A stretch of 46,323 nucleotides of DNA from a virus. This document shows, piece by piece, positions 17,260 to 25,939 of this stretch. The translations under genes were made by a program, and so were the position numbers. Under the pieces are notes generated by a model, which did not search any database, was not told the DNA's origin, and worked only from the letters and a program-made list of their open reading frames with translations. The stretch's first letter is position 1. Every line of letters starts with the position of its first letter. The DNA is taken from positions 1 through 46,323 of IMG/VR virus record IMGVR_UViG_3300037493_004418. The stretch is one strand, 5' to 3'.

Positions 17260-18682
17260 ATTATCAGAAAAAAACGAAAAACTTTCATTCACCATTGATG
17301 GTGTAGAAGATTATTTCACGTTCAATTTCAATATAATTGAAAATGATGTAAATATTTATATTGGTTCACGTGTTATTTCTGGTAAATATTACGATTTCAC
17401 AGATGAATCAGATGCTCCATTTCCTTCAGTTATTGAACTTGAAACATTGCTTTCTATTTATTCACAAGATGGTAAAGATTCAATTGGGCTTACTGATTCA
17501 GAATTAAGGGCAACACCAATTGAAACAACCGTTAATAAATCACAAGATTTTGGAATTGATGCTAGTGGAAGAACACGTATTTCACAAATAACAACTTTAC
17601 TTGATGGGAAAACACTTGGTTCTGATGATAGTGATTTATTTGAAAATATAGGATCAGGAACAGCGGCTTTTAGTGCTAATAAAGTAAATTTATCTGTTAC
17701 ATCAGGGCAATATATTGTTAGACAAAGTAGAAGGTTTTGTCCTTATTTTTCTGGAAAAAATCAACTTATAGAAGCCACTTGTGATGATTTTGAAACACAA
17801 GCAGGAATTACTAAAAGAATAGGATATTTTTCATCATCGGCTGTCGCACCATATACATCAAATCTTGATGGTTTCTTTTTTGAAGATAATGGAGTTAAAA
17901 AAACATTTTATGCATACAGGGATGGTGTTGTGACACTTCAGAAAGACTTTGTTGAAATGGATGGTTATCAGTCTGCATCAACTTATAATTGGAGTAATTT
18001 CACTGTAATGGCATTTGATTTTTTATGGCTTGGCGGTGCTGTTTTGAGAATGTGGATAAAAACAGATCTTGGCTTCGTGTTGTTACACACATTCAATTAT
18101 GCTGGATCAGCACAAGATGTGTTTATTTTATCACCAAATCAACCAATCAGATATGAAGTAAGAAGCAATTCAGGTGTTGGATCTTTGCACTATATATGTT
18201 CACAGGTGGCAACTGAAGGTTCAATTGATGAAGCTGGAAAAACACTATCTTTATTCAATGCAACTTCAATATCAACCAACACTGTTGGTGTAATATACGC
18301 ATTAAAGAGTGTAAAAAAACAAGCAGCATTCAGAGATGTTGCTATGCAAATACTTGATGTTTCTGTTGGAATAACGGCTTCAACTGATTCAGGAATTTTG
18401 ATGCTGATAATAAACCCTACATTATCAGCGCCAATAGTTTATGCAAATAAATCTAAAATTCAAGAAGGTACACCAACCAATCAAACCATCACAATCAACA
18501 CAGGAAGGGTTGTGTGTGCTGTTCCAATCAATGTGGCTGGAAGTACAGATATTATAAAAGAAAATTTCCTTTCTTTTTTAAGTGGATCAATAGCAAATGC
18601 AATGGATGAATATGTGCTGGCATACATGCCAACAACAAACAACCAAACTGTACATGGGGTTTTAACTATAAAAGAATTTTAA
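17252..18682 (+). CDS. Structural tail protein, possible receptor-binding or fibre protein
   Basis: I do not recognise a named family. The ATG at 17252 overlaps the previous stop (ATGATTAA) and is preferred over a TTG 15 bases upstream. The 476-residue protein is beta-rich with a jelly-roll-like central region (SVTSGQYIVRQSRRFCPYFS, FEDNGVKKTFYAYRDGVVTL, FDFLWLGGAVLRMWIKTDLG) like capsid or fibre head domains. There are no membrane segments or coiled coils. It lies among baseplate and fibre genes, so a role as tail tip or fibre is likely. Confidence 0.6.
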   Translation: MIKLSEKNEKLSFTIDGVEDYFTFNFNIIENDVNIYIGSRVISGKYYDFTDESDAPFPSVIELETLLSIYSQDGKDSIGLTDSELRATPIETTVNKSQDFGIDASGRTRISQITTLLDGKTLGSDDSDLFENIGSGTAAFSANKVNLSVTSGQYIVRQSRRFCPYFSGKNQLIEATCDDFETQAGITKRIGYFSSSAVAPYTSNLDGFFFEDNGVKKTFYAYRDGVVTLQKDFVEMDGYQSASTYNWSNFTVMAFDFLWLGGAVLRMWIKTDLGFVLLHTFNYAGSAQDVFILSPNQPIRYEVRSNSGVGSLHYICSQVATEGSIDEAGKTLSLFNATSISTNTVGVIYALKSVKKQAAFRDVAMQILDVSVGITASTDSGILMLIINPTLSAPIVYANKSKIQEGTPTNQTITINTGRVVCAVPINVAGSTDIIKENFLSFLSGSIANAMDEYVLAYMPTTNNQTVHGVLTIKEF

Positions 18683-18683
18683 A

Positions 18684-18977
18684 ATGTTTTTAGAAATAAA
18701 TAATACATCAAAAGCTAATTGGATTTTAATAAAACAAAATGACTACTTTGATGGAAACAATGGTGAAAGTGAAGATTGGATGCCAATTTCAAGTTGTGAC
18801 ATGATTTGTGTTGGTAAGATGGATTCAGTGGATTTTGTGGAAATGCACATTGGAAATGATAAATTTTATTTAACATGGGCGGTTGGAACTGGAAAAATAC
18901 AACAAGTTAGCACCGTGAATGGTGTTGCACCAACAAGTATATTGGATTTAAAAACAAAAATTTTAGCACTTTTATAA
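18684..18977 (+). CDS. Hypothetical small tail-region protein
   Basis: Unrecognised 97-residue protein. It has a beta-rich start (FLEINNTSKANWILIKQNDY) and a central WMPISSCDMICVGKMDSVDF stretch; no signal peptide or membrane helix. Its start lies 1 base after the preceding stop and its own stop overlaps the next ATG (TAATG), so it belongs firmly to the tail operon. It might be a minor fibre component or chaperone. Confidence 0.6.
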   Translation: MFLEINNTSKANWILIKQNDYFDGNNGESEDWMPISSCDMICVGKMDSVDFVEMHIGNDKFYLTWAVGTGKIQQVSTVNGVAPTSILDLKTKILALL

Positions 18978-19687
18978 TGCAACTAAATGTCAATGCTGAT
19001 AATGTGATAATTTTCACAAACAAACTGGAAAAAATGCACAAATCAGCATTTCCAGTTGCAGTTCGTGGTGCATTGAATTCAACAGCATTTGATGTTAAAA
19101 AAAGAACAATTGAAAAATTTGCAAATGAAAATTTCACACGAAGGCAAAAGAATTTCTTCAAAGCAAATTCACGTGTTGAAATGGCAAGTGGATTTGATGT
19201 TAATTCAATGGAAGCAACAGTTGGATTCATTCCTTTGAAGGGAACAAACAAGGCTGTTGATGATCTTGAACAACAAGAACATGGTGGAACAATAGGTGGA
19301 AGATCATTTATCGCAATGAATCCAGCAAGAACATCAAATTCAGCAAATAAAAATGTCAGAAGAAACGCAAGGATTTCACAAATAAATAACATTACAAAAC
19401 AAAGAAACGTAAAAGGGAAAACCAGCAAGCAAAGATTCATTCAATCAGTAATTCAAGCTGGTAAAGGTGGGCATGTTTTGACTGAAAACAACATATTATT
19501 CAGGGTTGATTCAGAACGAAATTCTGTTGGACGTTGGAAAATAACAGCATTATATTCTTTTAAAAAGAAAAGATCCATCAAAGTAAAATCAACACACTTC
19601 ATGGAACGTGCATCAACTAATTCAGCGAAACACATTGACAGGTTCTTCAAAATTGAAGCAATAAAACAATTTAGAAAATATACATAA
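18977..19687 (+). CDS. Putative tail completion / minor tail protein (GPZ-like)
   Basis: A basic protein of 236 residues. The first half (LEKMHKSAFPVAVRGALNST followed by AFDVKKRTIEKF) looks like the start of minor tail protein Z and related head-tail completion proteins, which have 'A...AL..TA..v...' helices. The second half is strongly basic with few acidic residues. Position upstream of the gpN and gpP homologues is compatible with such a role. Confidence is moderate because the similarity is short. Confidence 0.55.
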   Translation: MQLNVNADNVIIFTNKLEKMHKSAFPVAVRGALNSTAFDVKKRTIEKFANENFTRRQKNFFKANSRVEMASGFDVNSMEATVGFIPLKGTNKAVDDLEQQEHGGTIGGRSFIAMNPARTSNSANKNVRRNARISQINNITKQRNVKGKTSKQRFIQSVIQAGKGGHVLTENNILFRVDSERNSVGRWKITALYSFKKKRSIKVKSTHFMERASTNSAKHIDRFFKIEAIKQFRKYT

Positions 19688-19688
19688 A

Positions 19689-20915
19689 ATGGCGTGGATT
19701 GATCAGATTGATAATGGTATTTCAATTAAAACAGGTGATGGAAAAATATATAATCCTGAATATTTTATAACATCATTTGATGAAGATTTTAATATTTCAG
19801 AATTTAATTTTCCAAATATAAAAGGAACACTTGTTGATAGACGTGAACCACTTGGAAGAAAATATTCACTTGAAATTTTATTCCAGGGAACTGATCATTT
19901 AGATATAGCAGAAGAATTCAGAATTTCAACCCACAATAAAAAATACTGGGAGGTTGCACACCCAATTTATGGAACTATATTTTGCCATCCAGCAACATTG
20001 AAGTATGATTCAACTGGTTTGAATACGACTAGAATAACAGGATCAATGATTGAAACAATAATCACTGATGCACCAAGAACAACAATTGATCCAGTTGAAA
20101 AAACAAAAATTGATATTGAAAATATCAATGAAACATACACATCAAAATTTGATGGAACAAGTATGTTTCCAAAACACACAAAACAAATGACTGCATCAGC
20201 AAAAACAGTCTATTCAAAAGGATCTGAAAATGTAAAATCAGGTGTTGAATCAAACAATTATTTCAACCTATTTAATGAAGCCAATTCAGCAATTGCAGCT
20301 GCAACAAATTATCCAGCAACAGCAATTGAAGCAATGAAATCATTAATGATGTACCCATCATTATTTTCAGAATCAGTTCAATTCAGAATCAAATTGTTTG
20401 TGGACCAAATAACATCTTTACAAAGTCAAATTTCATCACTCACAGATAAGCCATCTAAAATGATTTTTGAAAATGATTTAACAACATTAATGCTTGGACT
20501 TGTTCAATCAGCAATAACACCATTAAATCAAACAGATTATTCAGGCATGAATGATGTATTGTTTATTATTTCACAAATAACAACAACATATAATAGCATT
20601 GTTGAAGATTTGGATTCAATACAATCGTTAAATGGCGCTGAACCTGATTCATACATAAGTGATTATGAAAACATCACTGGAATTGATTCTGTTGTAAATT
20701 ACGCTGTTTCACAATTGATGCTGATTGCGCTTAATTCATCACAAGAACGTTTATATATTTGTGATACTGATACTAATGTGATAACTTTAACACACCGTTT
20801 TTATGGAATTTCTGAAGATCAATCAACAATTGATGCATTAATCAGAAACAACAGCATTGGACTGAATGAACTTTTACAAATTAAAAAAGGGCGTTCAATA
20901 AAGTATTACGTATGA
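19689..20915 (+). CDS. DNA circularisation / tail hub protein, Mu gpN-like
   Basis: The N-terminal 130 residues match the Mu gpN domain: FNISEFNFPNIKGTLVDRRE, then GRKYSLEILFQGTDHLDIAE and WEVAHPIYGTIFCHPATLKY. This domain is named 'DNA circularisation' but acts as the tail hub ring in Mu. The remaining 270 residues are helical and variable. At 408 residues it is slightly shorter than Mu gpN (491). Its stop overlaps the start of the gpP-like gene by 4 bases (ATGA), the same gene pair and order as in Mu. Confidence 0.82.
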   Translation: MAWIDQIDNGISIKTGDGKIYNPEYFITSFDEDFNISEFNFPNIKGTLVDRREPLGRKYSLEILFQGTDHLDIAEEFRISTHNKKYWEVAHPIYGTIFCHPATLKYDSTGLNTTRITGSMIETIITDAPRTTIDPVEKTKIDIENINETYTSKFDGTSMFPKHTKQMTASAKTVYSKGSENVKSGVESNNYFNLFNEANSAIAAATNYPATAIEAMKSLMMYPSLFSESVQFRIKLFVDQITSLQSQISSLTDKPSKMIFENDLTTLMLGLVQSAITPLNQTDYSGMNDVLFIISQITTTYNSIVEDLDSIQSLNGAEPDSYISDYENITGIDSVVNYAVSQLMLIALNSSQERLYICDTDTNVITLTHRFYGISEDQSTIDALIRNNSIGLNELLQIKKGRSIKYYV

Positions 20916-21994
20916 TTTTAAAAATAAATGATAGAATAAACAACAGAACAGTTGATTTCTTCAATAGTTTTAGTTTGAACCTAGTTCATGATGCCATTGG
21001 TAGTTCATTTGGTTTTTCATTTTATTTTGATCCATACAACAAAGAACACAAAGAACTTGCATGTGTTTCACATTTCCATGAAGTGACACTTGAACACAAT
21101 GGTGAATTATTGCTTACTGGAATTTTGTTGATGCAAGGATTCAAACATTCTTCAGTTAAAGAATTGTGTTCATTTAGCGGCTATTCATTACCTGGTGTTC
21201 TTGAAGATTGTGAAATTCCAACATCACTATATCCACTGCAATCTGATAATTTAACATTAAAAGAAATTGCAGAAAAGCTGATCAAGCCGTTTGGAATAAA
21301 AATGGAAATTGATTCATCTGTTTCAGATCGAATGAATAAAAAATTTGACACTTCAAATGCAAGTGAAACATCAACAATTAAATCATATCTAACTGAACTT
21401 GCAACACAAAAAAAAATAGTAATTTCACACAATGAAAAAGGTGAATTATTATTCACTGAATCAAAAACCAAGATTGAACCATTAATAAATTTTGATGGAA
21501 GAATTGGAAATGCAAACGGTGAAATTATACCGGCAACATCAATTGAATTAACTTTTGATGGACAAGGAATGCATTCACACATTACTTTGCAAAAACAAGC
21601 ATCACAAGATGGTGGAAATGCTGGTGAAGCTGAAATCAGAAACCCATATGTTATTGGTTCGGTATTCAGGCCAACAGTCAAAACACAATCATCTGGTGAT
21701 GATGTTGATACAAGTCTTGCATGCAGACAAGAATTGTCAAGGGAGTTAAAAAATATGAAATTAACAATTACACTTGATAGGTGGGAAATAGCTGGAAAAA
21801 TAATAAAACCAAATAATATCATCACAATAATTGATCCTGAAGTTTATATTTACAAAAAAACATCTTGGTTTATTGAATCAGTCACATTTGATGGTGATGA
21901 AAAAAAGAATACATGCACATTGAATTGTGTCCTTCCAGAAGTTTATTCACAGCAAGTTCCTGTTTCAATTTTTGCAGGAATCAACCTACATTAA
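20912..21994 (+). CDS. Baseplate hub protein, Mu gpP (gp44)-like
   Basis: Central baseplate hub, equivalent to P2 gpD and T4 gp27. It starts with a beta-barrel domain (FFNSFSLNLVHDAIGSSFGF, then HFHEVTLEHNGELLLTGILL), continues with LTLKEIAEKLIKPFGIKMEI near residues 112-131 and ends with a second barrel (LDRWEIAGKIIKPNNIITII). This domain order is typical of gpP. The length of 360 residues is close to Mu gpP (379). It follows gpN and precedes the spike gene, as in Mu. Confidence 0.85.
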   Translation: MILKINDRINNRTVDFFNSFSLNLVHDAIGSSFGFSFYFDPYNKEHKELACVSHFHEVTLEHNGELLLTGILLMQGFKHSSVKELCSFSGYSLPGVLEDCEIPTSLYPLQSDNLTLKEIAEKLIKPFGIKMEIDSSVSDRMNKKFDTSNASETSTIKSYLTELATQKKIVISHNEKGELLFTESKTKIEPLINFDGRIGNANGEIIPATSIELTFDGQGMHSHITLQKQASQDGGNAGEAEIRNPYVIGSVFRPTVKTQSSGDDVDTSLACRQELSRELKNMKLTITLDRWEIAGKIIKPNNIITIIDPEVYIYKKTSWFIESVTFDGDEKKNTCTLNCVLPEVYSQQVPVSIFAGINLH

Positions 21995-21995
21995 A

Positions 21996-22532
21996 ATGAA
22001 TTTAGTCACCATCATTTCATCATCCTTTGATTCCTTAAACCGTTTGAAGGTTAAATTCCTTAGAATGGGGAAATCTGATGTGCGTGAATGTATTGAAGTG
22101 TCACCGTATGGAATTGATTCAAATCCAATAAAAGACATGATTGCATTGTATGGTCCAACTGGTGAAAATGGAAAAGATGTGATCATTGGATATTTAAATA
22201 AAAACAGGCTTTCTGATCCTGGTGAAAGTAGAATTTTTTCAACTGATGCTGAAGGTGTTTTGCAAACATATATCTGGTTAAAAAATGCTGATGGAATCAT
22301 GGAAATTGGCGGCGATTCTGATTTCATGGTGCGTTATTCAGCACTTGAAACTGCCTTCAATGAATTGAAATCAGATCATAATTCATTAGTGACAGCATTC
22401 AATTCACATACGCATGCAACAGCAGCAACAGGACCGCCATCACCACCAACACCAATTCCATCATCAATTCCAGCAACACCATCAACATCTGATATTAGTG
22501 GCGCTAAAATAGAAGAAATCAAAACATTATAA
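21996..22532 (+). CDS. Baseplate spike protein, Mu gp45-like
   Basis: Probable membrane-piercing spike under the hub. The ATG at 21996 is chosen; the frame is open further upstream inside the gpP gene but without homologous sequence. An OB-fold-like region (IALYGPTGENGKDVIIGYLN) is followed by GDSDFMVRYSALETAFNELK and then FNSHTHATAATGPPSPP. The HTH tripeptide fits the HxH iron-binding apex motif known in P2 gpV and Mu gp45 spikes. The length of 178 residues is like Mu gp45 (197). The end is Pro-rich. Confidence 0.82.
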   Translation: MNLVTIISSSFDSLNRLKVKFLRMGKSDVRECIEVSPYGIDSNPIKDMIALYGPTGENGKDVIIGYLNKNRLSDPGESRIFSTDAEGVLQTYIWLKNADGIMEIGGDSDFMVRYSALETAFNELKSDHNSLVTAFNSHTHATAATGPPSPPTPIPSSIPATPSTSDISGAKIEEIKTL

Positions 22533-22540
22533 TATATTTG
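22533..22540 (+). promoter_or_regulatory. Promoter -7 box upstream of head genes
   Basis: TATATTTG matches the Bacteroidota consensus TAnnTTTG and lies 4 bases before the ATG of the gpW-like gene, which would give a nearly leaderless mRNA. No clear -33 TTTG is visible, so the match could be accidental. Confidence 0.45.
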
Positions 22541-22544
22541 CATT

Positions 22545-22853
22545 ATGGCTGAAGTAATTTTCATTAAATTAAATAACACAAGTTTAATTTCATCAACAAA
22601 GATTGAAGAACGCATAATTGCAATTGATGAAATAATTGATGCATTATTAACCACTGCATTGACAACTGTTAATCAAGGCAATATTGCAGAATATGAACTT
22701 GATACAGGGCAAACAAGAAACCGTGTCAAATACAACACAAGTGAATCGGTAATGTCTGCAATTAACATGTATGAAAATTTAAGGCAAAGATATGTAAATA
22801 AACTTTCGCCAAGAATTGTTCGTTTAATGGATCAAAAAAACTTTAGAAGATAA
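22545..22853 (+). CDS. Head-tail joining protein, gpW-like
   Basis: Small protein upstream of the portal, the place of lambda gpW. The segment ELDTGQTRNRVKYNTSESVM, followed by SAINMYENLRQRYV, fits the gpW pattern 'L.tG...v.v...r.v.y...s...L...I..L'. At 102 residues it is longer than gpW (68) because of an N-terminal extension. A promoter-like TATATTTG at 22533-22540 lies 4 bases upstream of the ATG. Its stop overlaps the portal start. Function by analogy: stabilises packaged DNA and provides the platform for tail attachment. Confidence 0.65.
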   Translation: MAEVIFIKLNNTSLISSTKIEERIIAIDEIIDALLTTALTTVNQGNIAEYELDTGQTRNRVKYNTSESVMSAINMYENLRQRYVNKLSPRIVRLMDQKNFRR

Positions 22854-24529
22854 TGAATATATTTCAAAGGGGGTTGCTTCGTTTAAGTAACATTACAGAT
22901 GCTGAATTAATTGATAATTCACCACTTTATAAATCGAAGATTGAAGAAATTGAATCTAAAGCTGAAGAATTTGAAAACAAATTTGATGAAGTTGTTCAAA
23001 AAATATCAGCAAATAGAAGTGGCGGTTCATGGGGACAATCTTATTCTGTATCATTTAACGGTGAAAAGAACATTGGTGAAATTGGTCCAATCATAAACTA
23101 TCAACTTGATCATTTAAGATTAGCACAACGATCTTGGCAATCATTCTTGGAAAATGATATTTCAAAAACCATATTGAAGAAATTCACATTATGGATAATT
23201 GATAAGGGGTTGAAATTACAATCAAATCCACTTCAGGTTGTTTTAAAATCTGAAGGAATAAACATCAATGCTGAATCATTCAATGAAATTACTGAAGCAA
23301 GATGGCTTGTGTGGTCCAAATCAAAGAATTCATCATATAGTAAAAACACTAATTTAAACGAATTAGCAAAAGAAGCATTCAAGCATGCCAAAATTGGTGG
23401 TGATGTTTTAGTGTTGCTTAGATATGATATTGAATTAAAATCTGTTACAATTCAGCTTATTGATACGTGCCATTTATTGTCACCGCTTGGAAGTGAAATG
23501 ACAGGTGATGGAAACAAAGTTGTTGATGGTGTTGAAATTGATAAAAATACAGGTGAACATATTGCATTCCATGTTAGAAAAAAGGGAACGTTTGAAACAG
23601 AACGCATTCCAGCAATGAGCGAAACACTAGGTATTAAAACAGCTTTCTTGGTGTATGGTGACAAATACAGAATGGACAACCAGCGTGGAACCCCCATCAT
23701 TGCAACATCACTTGAAACGCTTAAAAAAATTGAACGTTACAAAGAAGCTGCCGTTGGAAGTGCTGAAGAACGTCAAAAAATAGTTTATCAAATTGTTCAT
23801 GATATTGGAAGTTCAGGTGAATCACCACTTGTTGAACAATTAACACGTGCCTTTGATTTGGATTCAAGCGGTTCAAACATTCCAACGGATGCAACCGGAC
23901 AACAAATGGCAAATACCATTGCTGTTTCCACATCAAAGCAGACGTTCAACATGGCACAAGGTTCTGAAATGAAATCACTGGAATCAAAGAATGAAATGTT
24001 CTTCAATGAATTTTACAGTACGAATGCAAACATTATTTGTGCTGCAATAGGAATTCCACCAAATGTTGCATTTTCGCTATATAATGACTCATTCAGTGCA
24101 TCAAGGGCTGCAACTAAGGATTGGGAACATACAATTGAAGTTGAAAGAGATTATTTTAATTCGCAGTTTTATGTTCCAATTTATGCATTTTGGTTATTTA
24201 TTGAGGTTTATAATAATAAAATTTCAGCACCAGGATATTTAGATGCATGGTATAAAAAGAATTGGATGGTGAATGAATCATATAACAATGCACGTTTTAC
24301 TGGTCCAATGTTCCCACATATAGATCCATTAAAAGAAGTTAATGCAGAACGTGCAAAACTTGGTGATTTGGCTGCTAATATTCCATTAACAACGGTTGAA
24401 CAAGCAACTGAAGTGTTGAATGGTGGAGATTCTGACAGTAATGCATTGCAATTTTCCGAAGAATTAAAAACAGCTGAACAATTAGGTTTGAAGGTAAATC
24501 CAACACCTGTTCCAGTACCAGCAATATAA
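22853..24529 (+). CDS. Portal protein, lambda gpB family
   Basis: Forms the dodecameric ring through which DNA enters the head. Family features include INYQLDHLRLAQRSWQSFLE near residues 80-100 (the 'RsR.l..Nn..a' region), DTCHLLSPLGSE, DGVEIDKNTGEHIAFHVR and RGTPIIATSLETLKKIERYK near residues 280-300, all in lambda-portal order. The length of 558 residues is close to gpB (533). The C-terminus is disordered and Pro-rich, typical for these proteins. It is followed by a convergent minus-strand gene and a shared terminator, which splits the usual portal-protease gene pair. Confidence 0.9.
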   Translation: MNIFQRGLLRLSNITDAELIDNSPLYKSKIEEIESKAEEFENKFDEVVQKISANRSGGSWGQSYSVSFNGEKNIGEIGPIINYQLDHLRLAQRSWQSFLENDISKTILKKFTLWIIDKGLKLQSNPLQVVLKSEGININAESFNEITEARWLVWSKSKNSSYSKNTNLNELAKEAFKHAKIGGDVLVLLRYDIELKSVTIQLIDTCHLLSPLGSEMTGDGNKVVDGVEIDKNTGEHIAFHVRKKGTFETERIPAMSETLGIKTAFLVYGDKYRMDNQRGTPIIATSLETLKKIERYKEAAVGSAEERQKIVYQIVHDIGSSGESPLVEQLTRAFDLDSSGSNIPTDATGQQMANTIAVSTSKQTFNMAQGSEMKSLESKNEMFFNEFYSTNANIICAAIGIPPNVAFSLYNDSFSASRAATKDWEHTIEVERDYFNSQFYVPIYAFWLFIEVYNNKISAPGYLDAWYKKNWMVNESYNNARFTGPMFPHIDPLKEVNAERAKLGDLAANIPLTTVEQATEVLNGGDSDSNALQFSEELKTAEQLGLKVNPTPVPVPAI

Positions 24530-24536
24530 TTTGATT

Positions 24537-24571
24537 AATATAAAAGCATGTTTTAAATGTGCTTTTATATT
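24537..24571. terminator. Bidirectional terminator between portal and ribbon-helix-helix gene
   Basis: A perfect 12-bp stem (AATATAAAAGCA with TGCTTTTATATT) and an 11-base loop end both the plus-strand portal and the minus-strand small gene, whose stop codon lies inside the right arm. Confidence 0.7.
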
Positions 24572-24855
24572 ATTTTATGAAGGTTTTGTTTGACGTATGA
24601 AGCAACTGTTTCACCTTCCTTCCATGCTTTTTGCTCTAGTTTAGAAATAATTGATTGATCAATATCTTGAAGTGAAATGTTTTTATTCTGAACTTTTAAT
24701 TTTCCATTTTCTGAAATTGTCCTTAAATGTTTTTTTAAGAACGTACACAAAACCATTCCATTTTCTTTTGCAAGATCCTTCAATGAGTTTTTCAGATTAA
24801 TATCAATATTTGTAATCCTTATTTCTTCGCCTGCATGATGGTTATTCTTTGCCAT
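24565..24855 (-). CDS. Tandem ribbon-helix-helix-like DNA-binding protein (accessory)
   Basis: A 96-residue protein inserted on the opposite strand between portal and protease genes. It appears to consist of two related halves: IRITNIDINLKNSLKDLAKE with a following FLKKHLRTI, and ISLQDIDQSIISKLEQKAWK with a following YVKQNLHKI. Each half has the beta-strand, helix, turn and helix spacing of ribbon-helix-helix domains, so one chain could form a complete DNA-binding unit, as in TraY. The gene shares its promoter element with the glycosyltransferase block. A regulator of the late promoter is an attractive guess, not a demonstrated role. Confidence 0.6.
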   Translation of the reverse strand: MAKNNHHAGEEIRITNIDINLKNSLKDLAKENGMVLCTFLKKHLRTISENGKLKVQNKNISLQDIDQSIISKLEQKAWKEGETVASYVKQNLHKII

Positions 24856-24869
24856 TTATCTTTTTTCTT

Positions 24870-24926
24870 CAAATTTATAAAAAATTCCGTAATATGAAAA
24901 GCGTTTTATTTTAAAATATAATTTTG
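24870..24926. promoter_or_regulatory. Bidirectional late promoter element, copy 2
   Basis: The 24 bases at 24870-24893 are identical to 8090-8113. The plus-strand -7 box TAATTTTG (24919-24926) lies 26 bases after CCGTAA, exactly as in copy 1, and both boxes are followed by CTTCA. On the minus strand TAAATTTG lies 14 bases from the ribbon-helix-helix gene start. The plus-strand ATG of the protease gene is only 6 bases after the box. Confidence 0.78.
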
Positions 24927-24932
24927 CTTCAT

Positions 24933-25937
24933 ATGAACGAAATTTTATTATACGGTCCAATATGGTCTGAATCATCTTCAATATTTATTAACGCTGTTAA
25001 TGAATTAGAAGGTGATAATTTAACAGTTCGTATAAATAGCGGTGGCGGTGAACCAACTTATGGATGGGGAATGGTTGCCAAATTTTCTGAATTTTCTGGA
25101 ACAAAGAATGTGAAAGTTGATGGATCAGCATATTCAATGGCGGCTTTTTTCTGCTGTTATTCTGATAATGTTGAATGTTTAGATGTATCACAATTCTTGA
25201 TTCACCGCGCTGCAATGTCGCAATGGTATGAACAAGAATACATGAGTGATTCAGAACGTGAAAATCTTTTGAATATAAACACGTCACTTGAAAAGGCATT
25301 CAGAAATAAAGTTGATGTTGCTAAATTTGAACAAATAAAAGGTGTAAAAGTTAAAGACATTTTTTCCATGGAAAATAGAATTGATGTTTTTTTGACTGCA
25401 ACTGAAGCAAAGCAAATTGGCTTAATTTCTAAAATTGTAACAATCACACCAAAGAAAAAAACTGAAATAAATGCATCAATGAATCTTATTGCTGCATCTT
25501 ATGGTTTTGACATTATGTCAATGAATAAACCAGCAATTGATTCTGCTGAAGAAAAAAAGGAATCCATAACAAGCAATTCTAAAACCCAAATAAAAATGAC
25601 AATTGAACAATTAAAAGCTGATCATCCTGAACTTTTTGTTCAAGTCACTGCATCAGCAATTAAAGAAGAAAAGGACCGTGTTGGTGCTTGGATGAAATTC
25701 ATTGGCGCTGATGCTGATGCTGTTGTAAAAGGTATTGAATCAGGTGAAAATCTTGGACAAACTGCAATGGCTGATTTTACAGTTAAGATGATCACTAATG
25801 CTGGAACGGTTGAAAGAATCGGTGCTGAAGGTGCAGCAGTAGTAATTGAAACAGAAAAACCAGAAGGTGTTGAAAAAACGGCTGCTGAATTGTTTCAAGA
25901 CAAAGTAAATGCTAGTTTAAACCCTGAAATTAAATAA
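24933..25937 (+). CDS. Prohead protease (ClpP-like) with C-terminal scaffold domain
   Basis: Head maturation protease. RINSGGGEPTYGWGMVAKF and KVDGSAYSMAAFFCCYSD are the oxyanion and catalytic-Ser segments of a ClpP/S49-like fold (Ser in AYSMAA near residue 70), and FLIHRAAMS near residue 89 gives the catalytic His. Residues from about 222 on (MTIEQLKADHPELFVQVTAS) form a helical scaffold-like domain. The start is ATG 24933; a TTG at 24924 is part of the promoter. The following genes are decoration protein and capsid, the lambda C-D-E order. The product is probably self-cleaved. Confidence 0.87.
   Translation: MNEILLYGPIWSESSSIFINAVNELEGDNLTVRINSGGGEPTYGWGMVAKFSEFSGTKNVKVDGSAYSMAAFFCCYSDNVECLDVSQFLIHRAAMSQWYEQEYMSDSERENLLNINTSLEKAFRNKVDVAKFEQIKGVKVKDIFSMENRIDVFLTATEAKQIGLISKIVTITPKKKTEINASMNLIAASYGFDIMSMNKPAIDSAEEKKESITSNSKTQIKMTIEQLKADHPELFVQVTASAIKEEKDRVGAWMKFIGADADAVVKGIESGENLGQTAMADFTVKMITNAGTVERIGAEGAAVVIETEKPEGVEKTAAELFQDKVNASLNPEIK
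25596..25937 (+). CDS. Possible nested scaffold protein (Nu3-like internal start)
   Basis: An in-frame ATG at 25596, after an A-rich stretch, would produce the 113-residue C-terminal domain of the protease alone. In lambda, scaffold Nu3 is made in this way from inside gene C. The domain begins MTIEQLKADHPELF, a typical independent start of scaffold proteins, and is helical and acidic. Translation from this start is inferred from the lambda parallel and the domain boundary only. Confidence 0.5.
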   Translation: MTIEQLKADHPELFVQVTASAIKEEKDRVGAWMKFIGADADAVVKGIESGENLGQTAMADFTVKMITNAGTVERIGAEGAAVVIETEKPEGVEKTAAELFQDKVNASLNPEIK

Positions 25938-25939
25938 TT

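Noticed and set aside
21181-21825. 214-codon minus-strand frame opposite the gpP-like gene
   Set aside because: Antisense shadow of a gene with clear homology and coupling to its neighbours.
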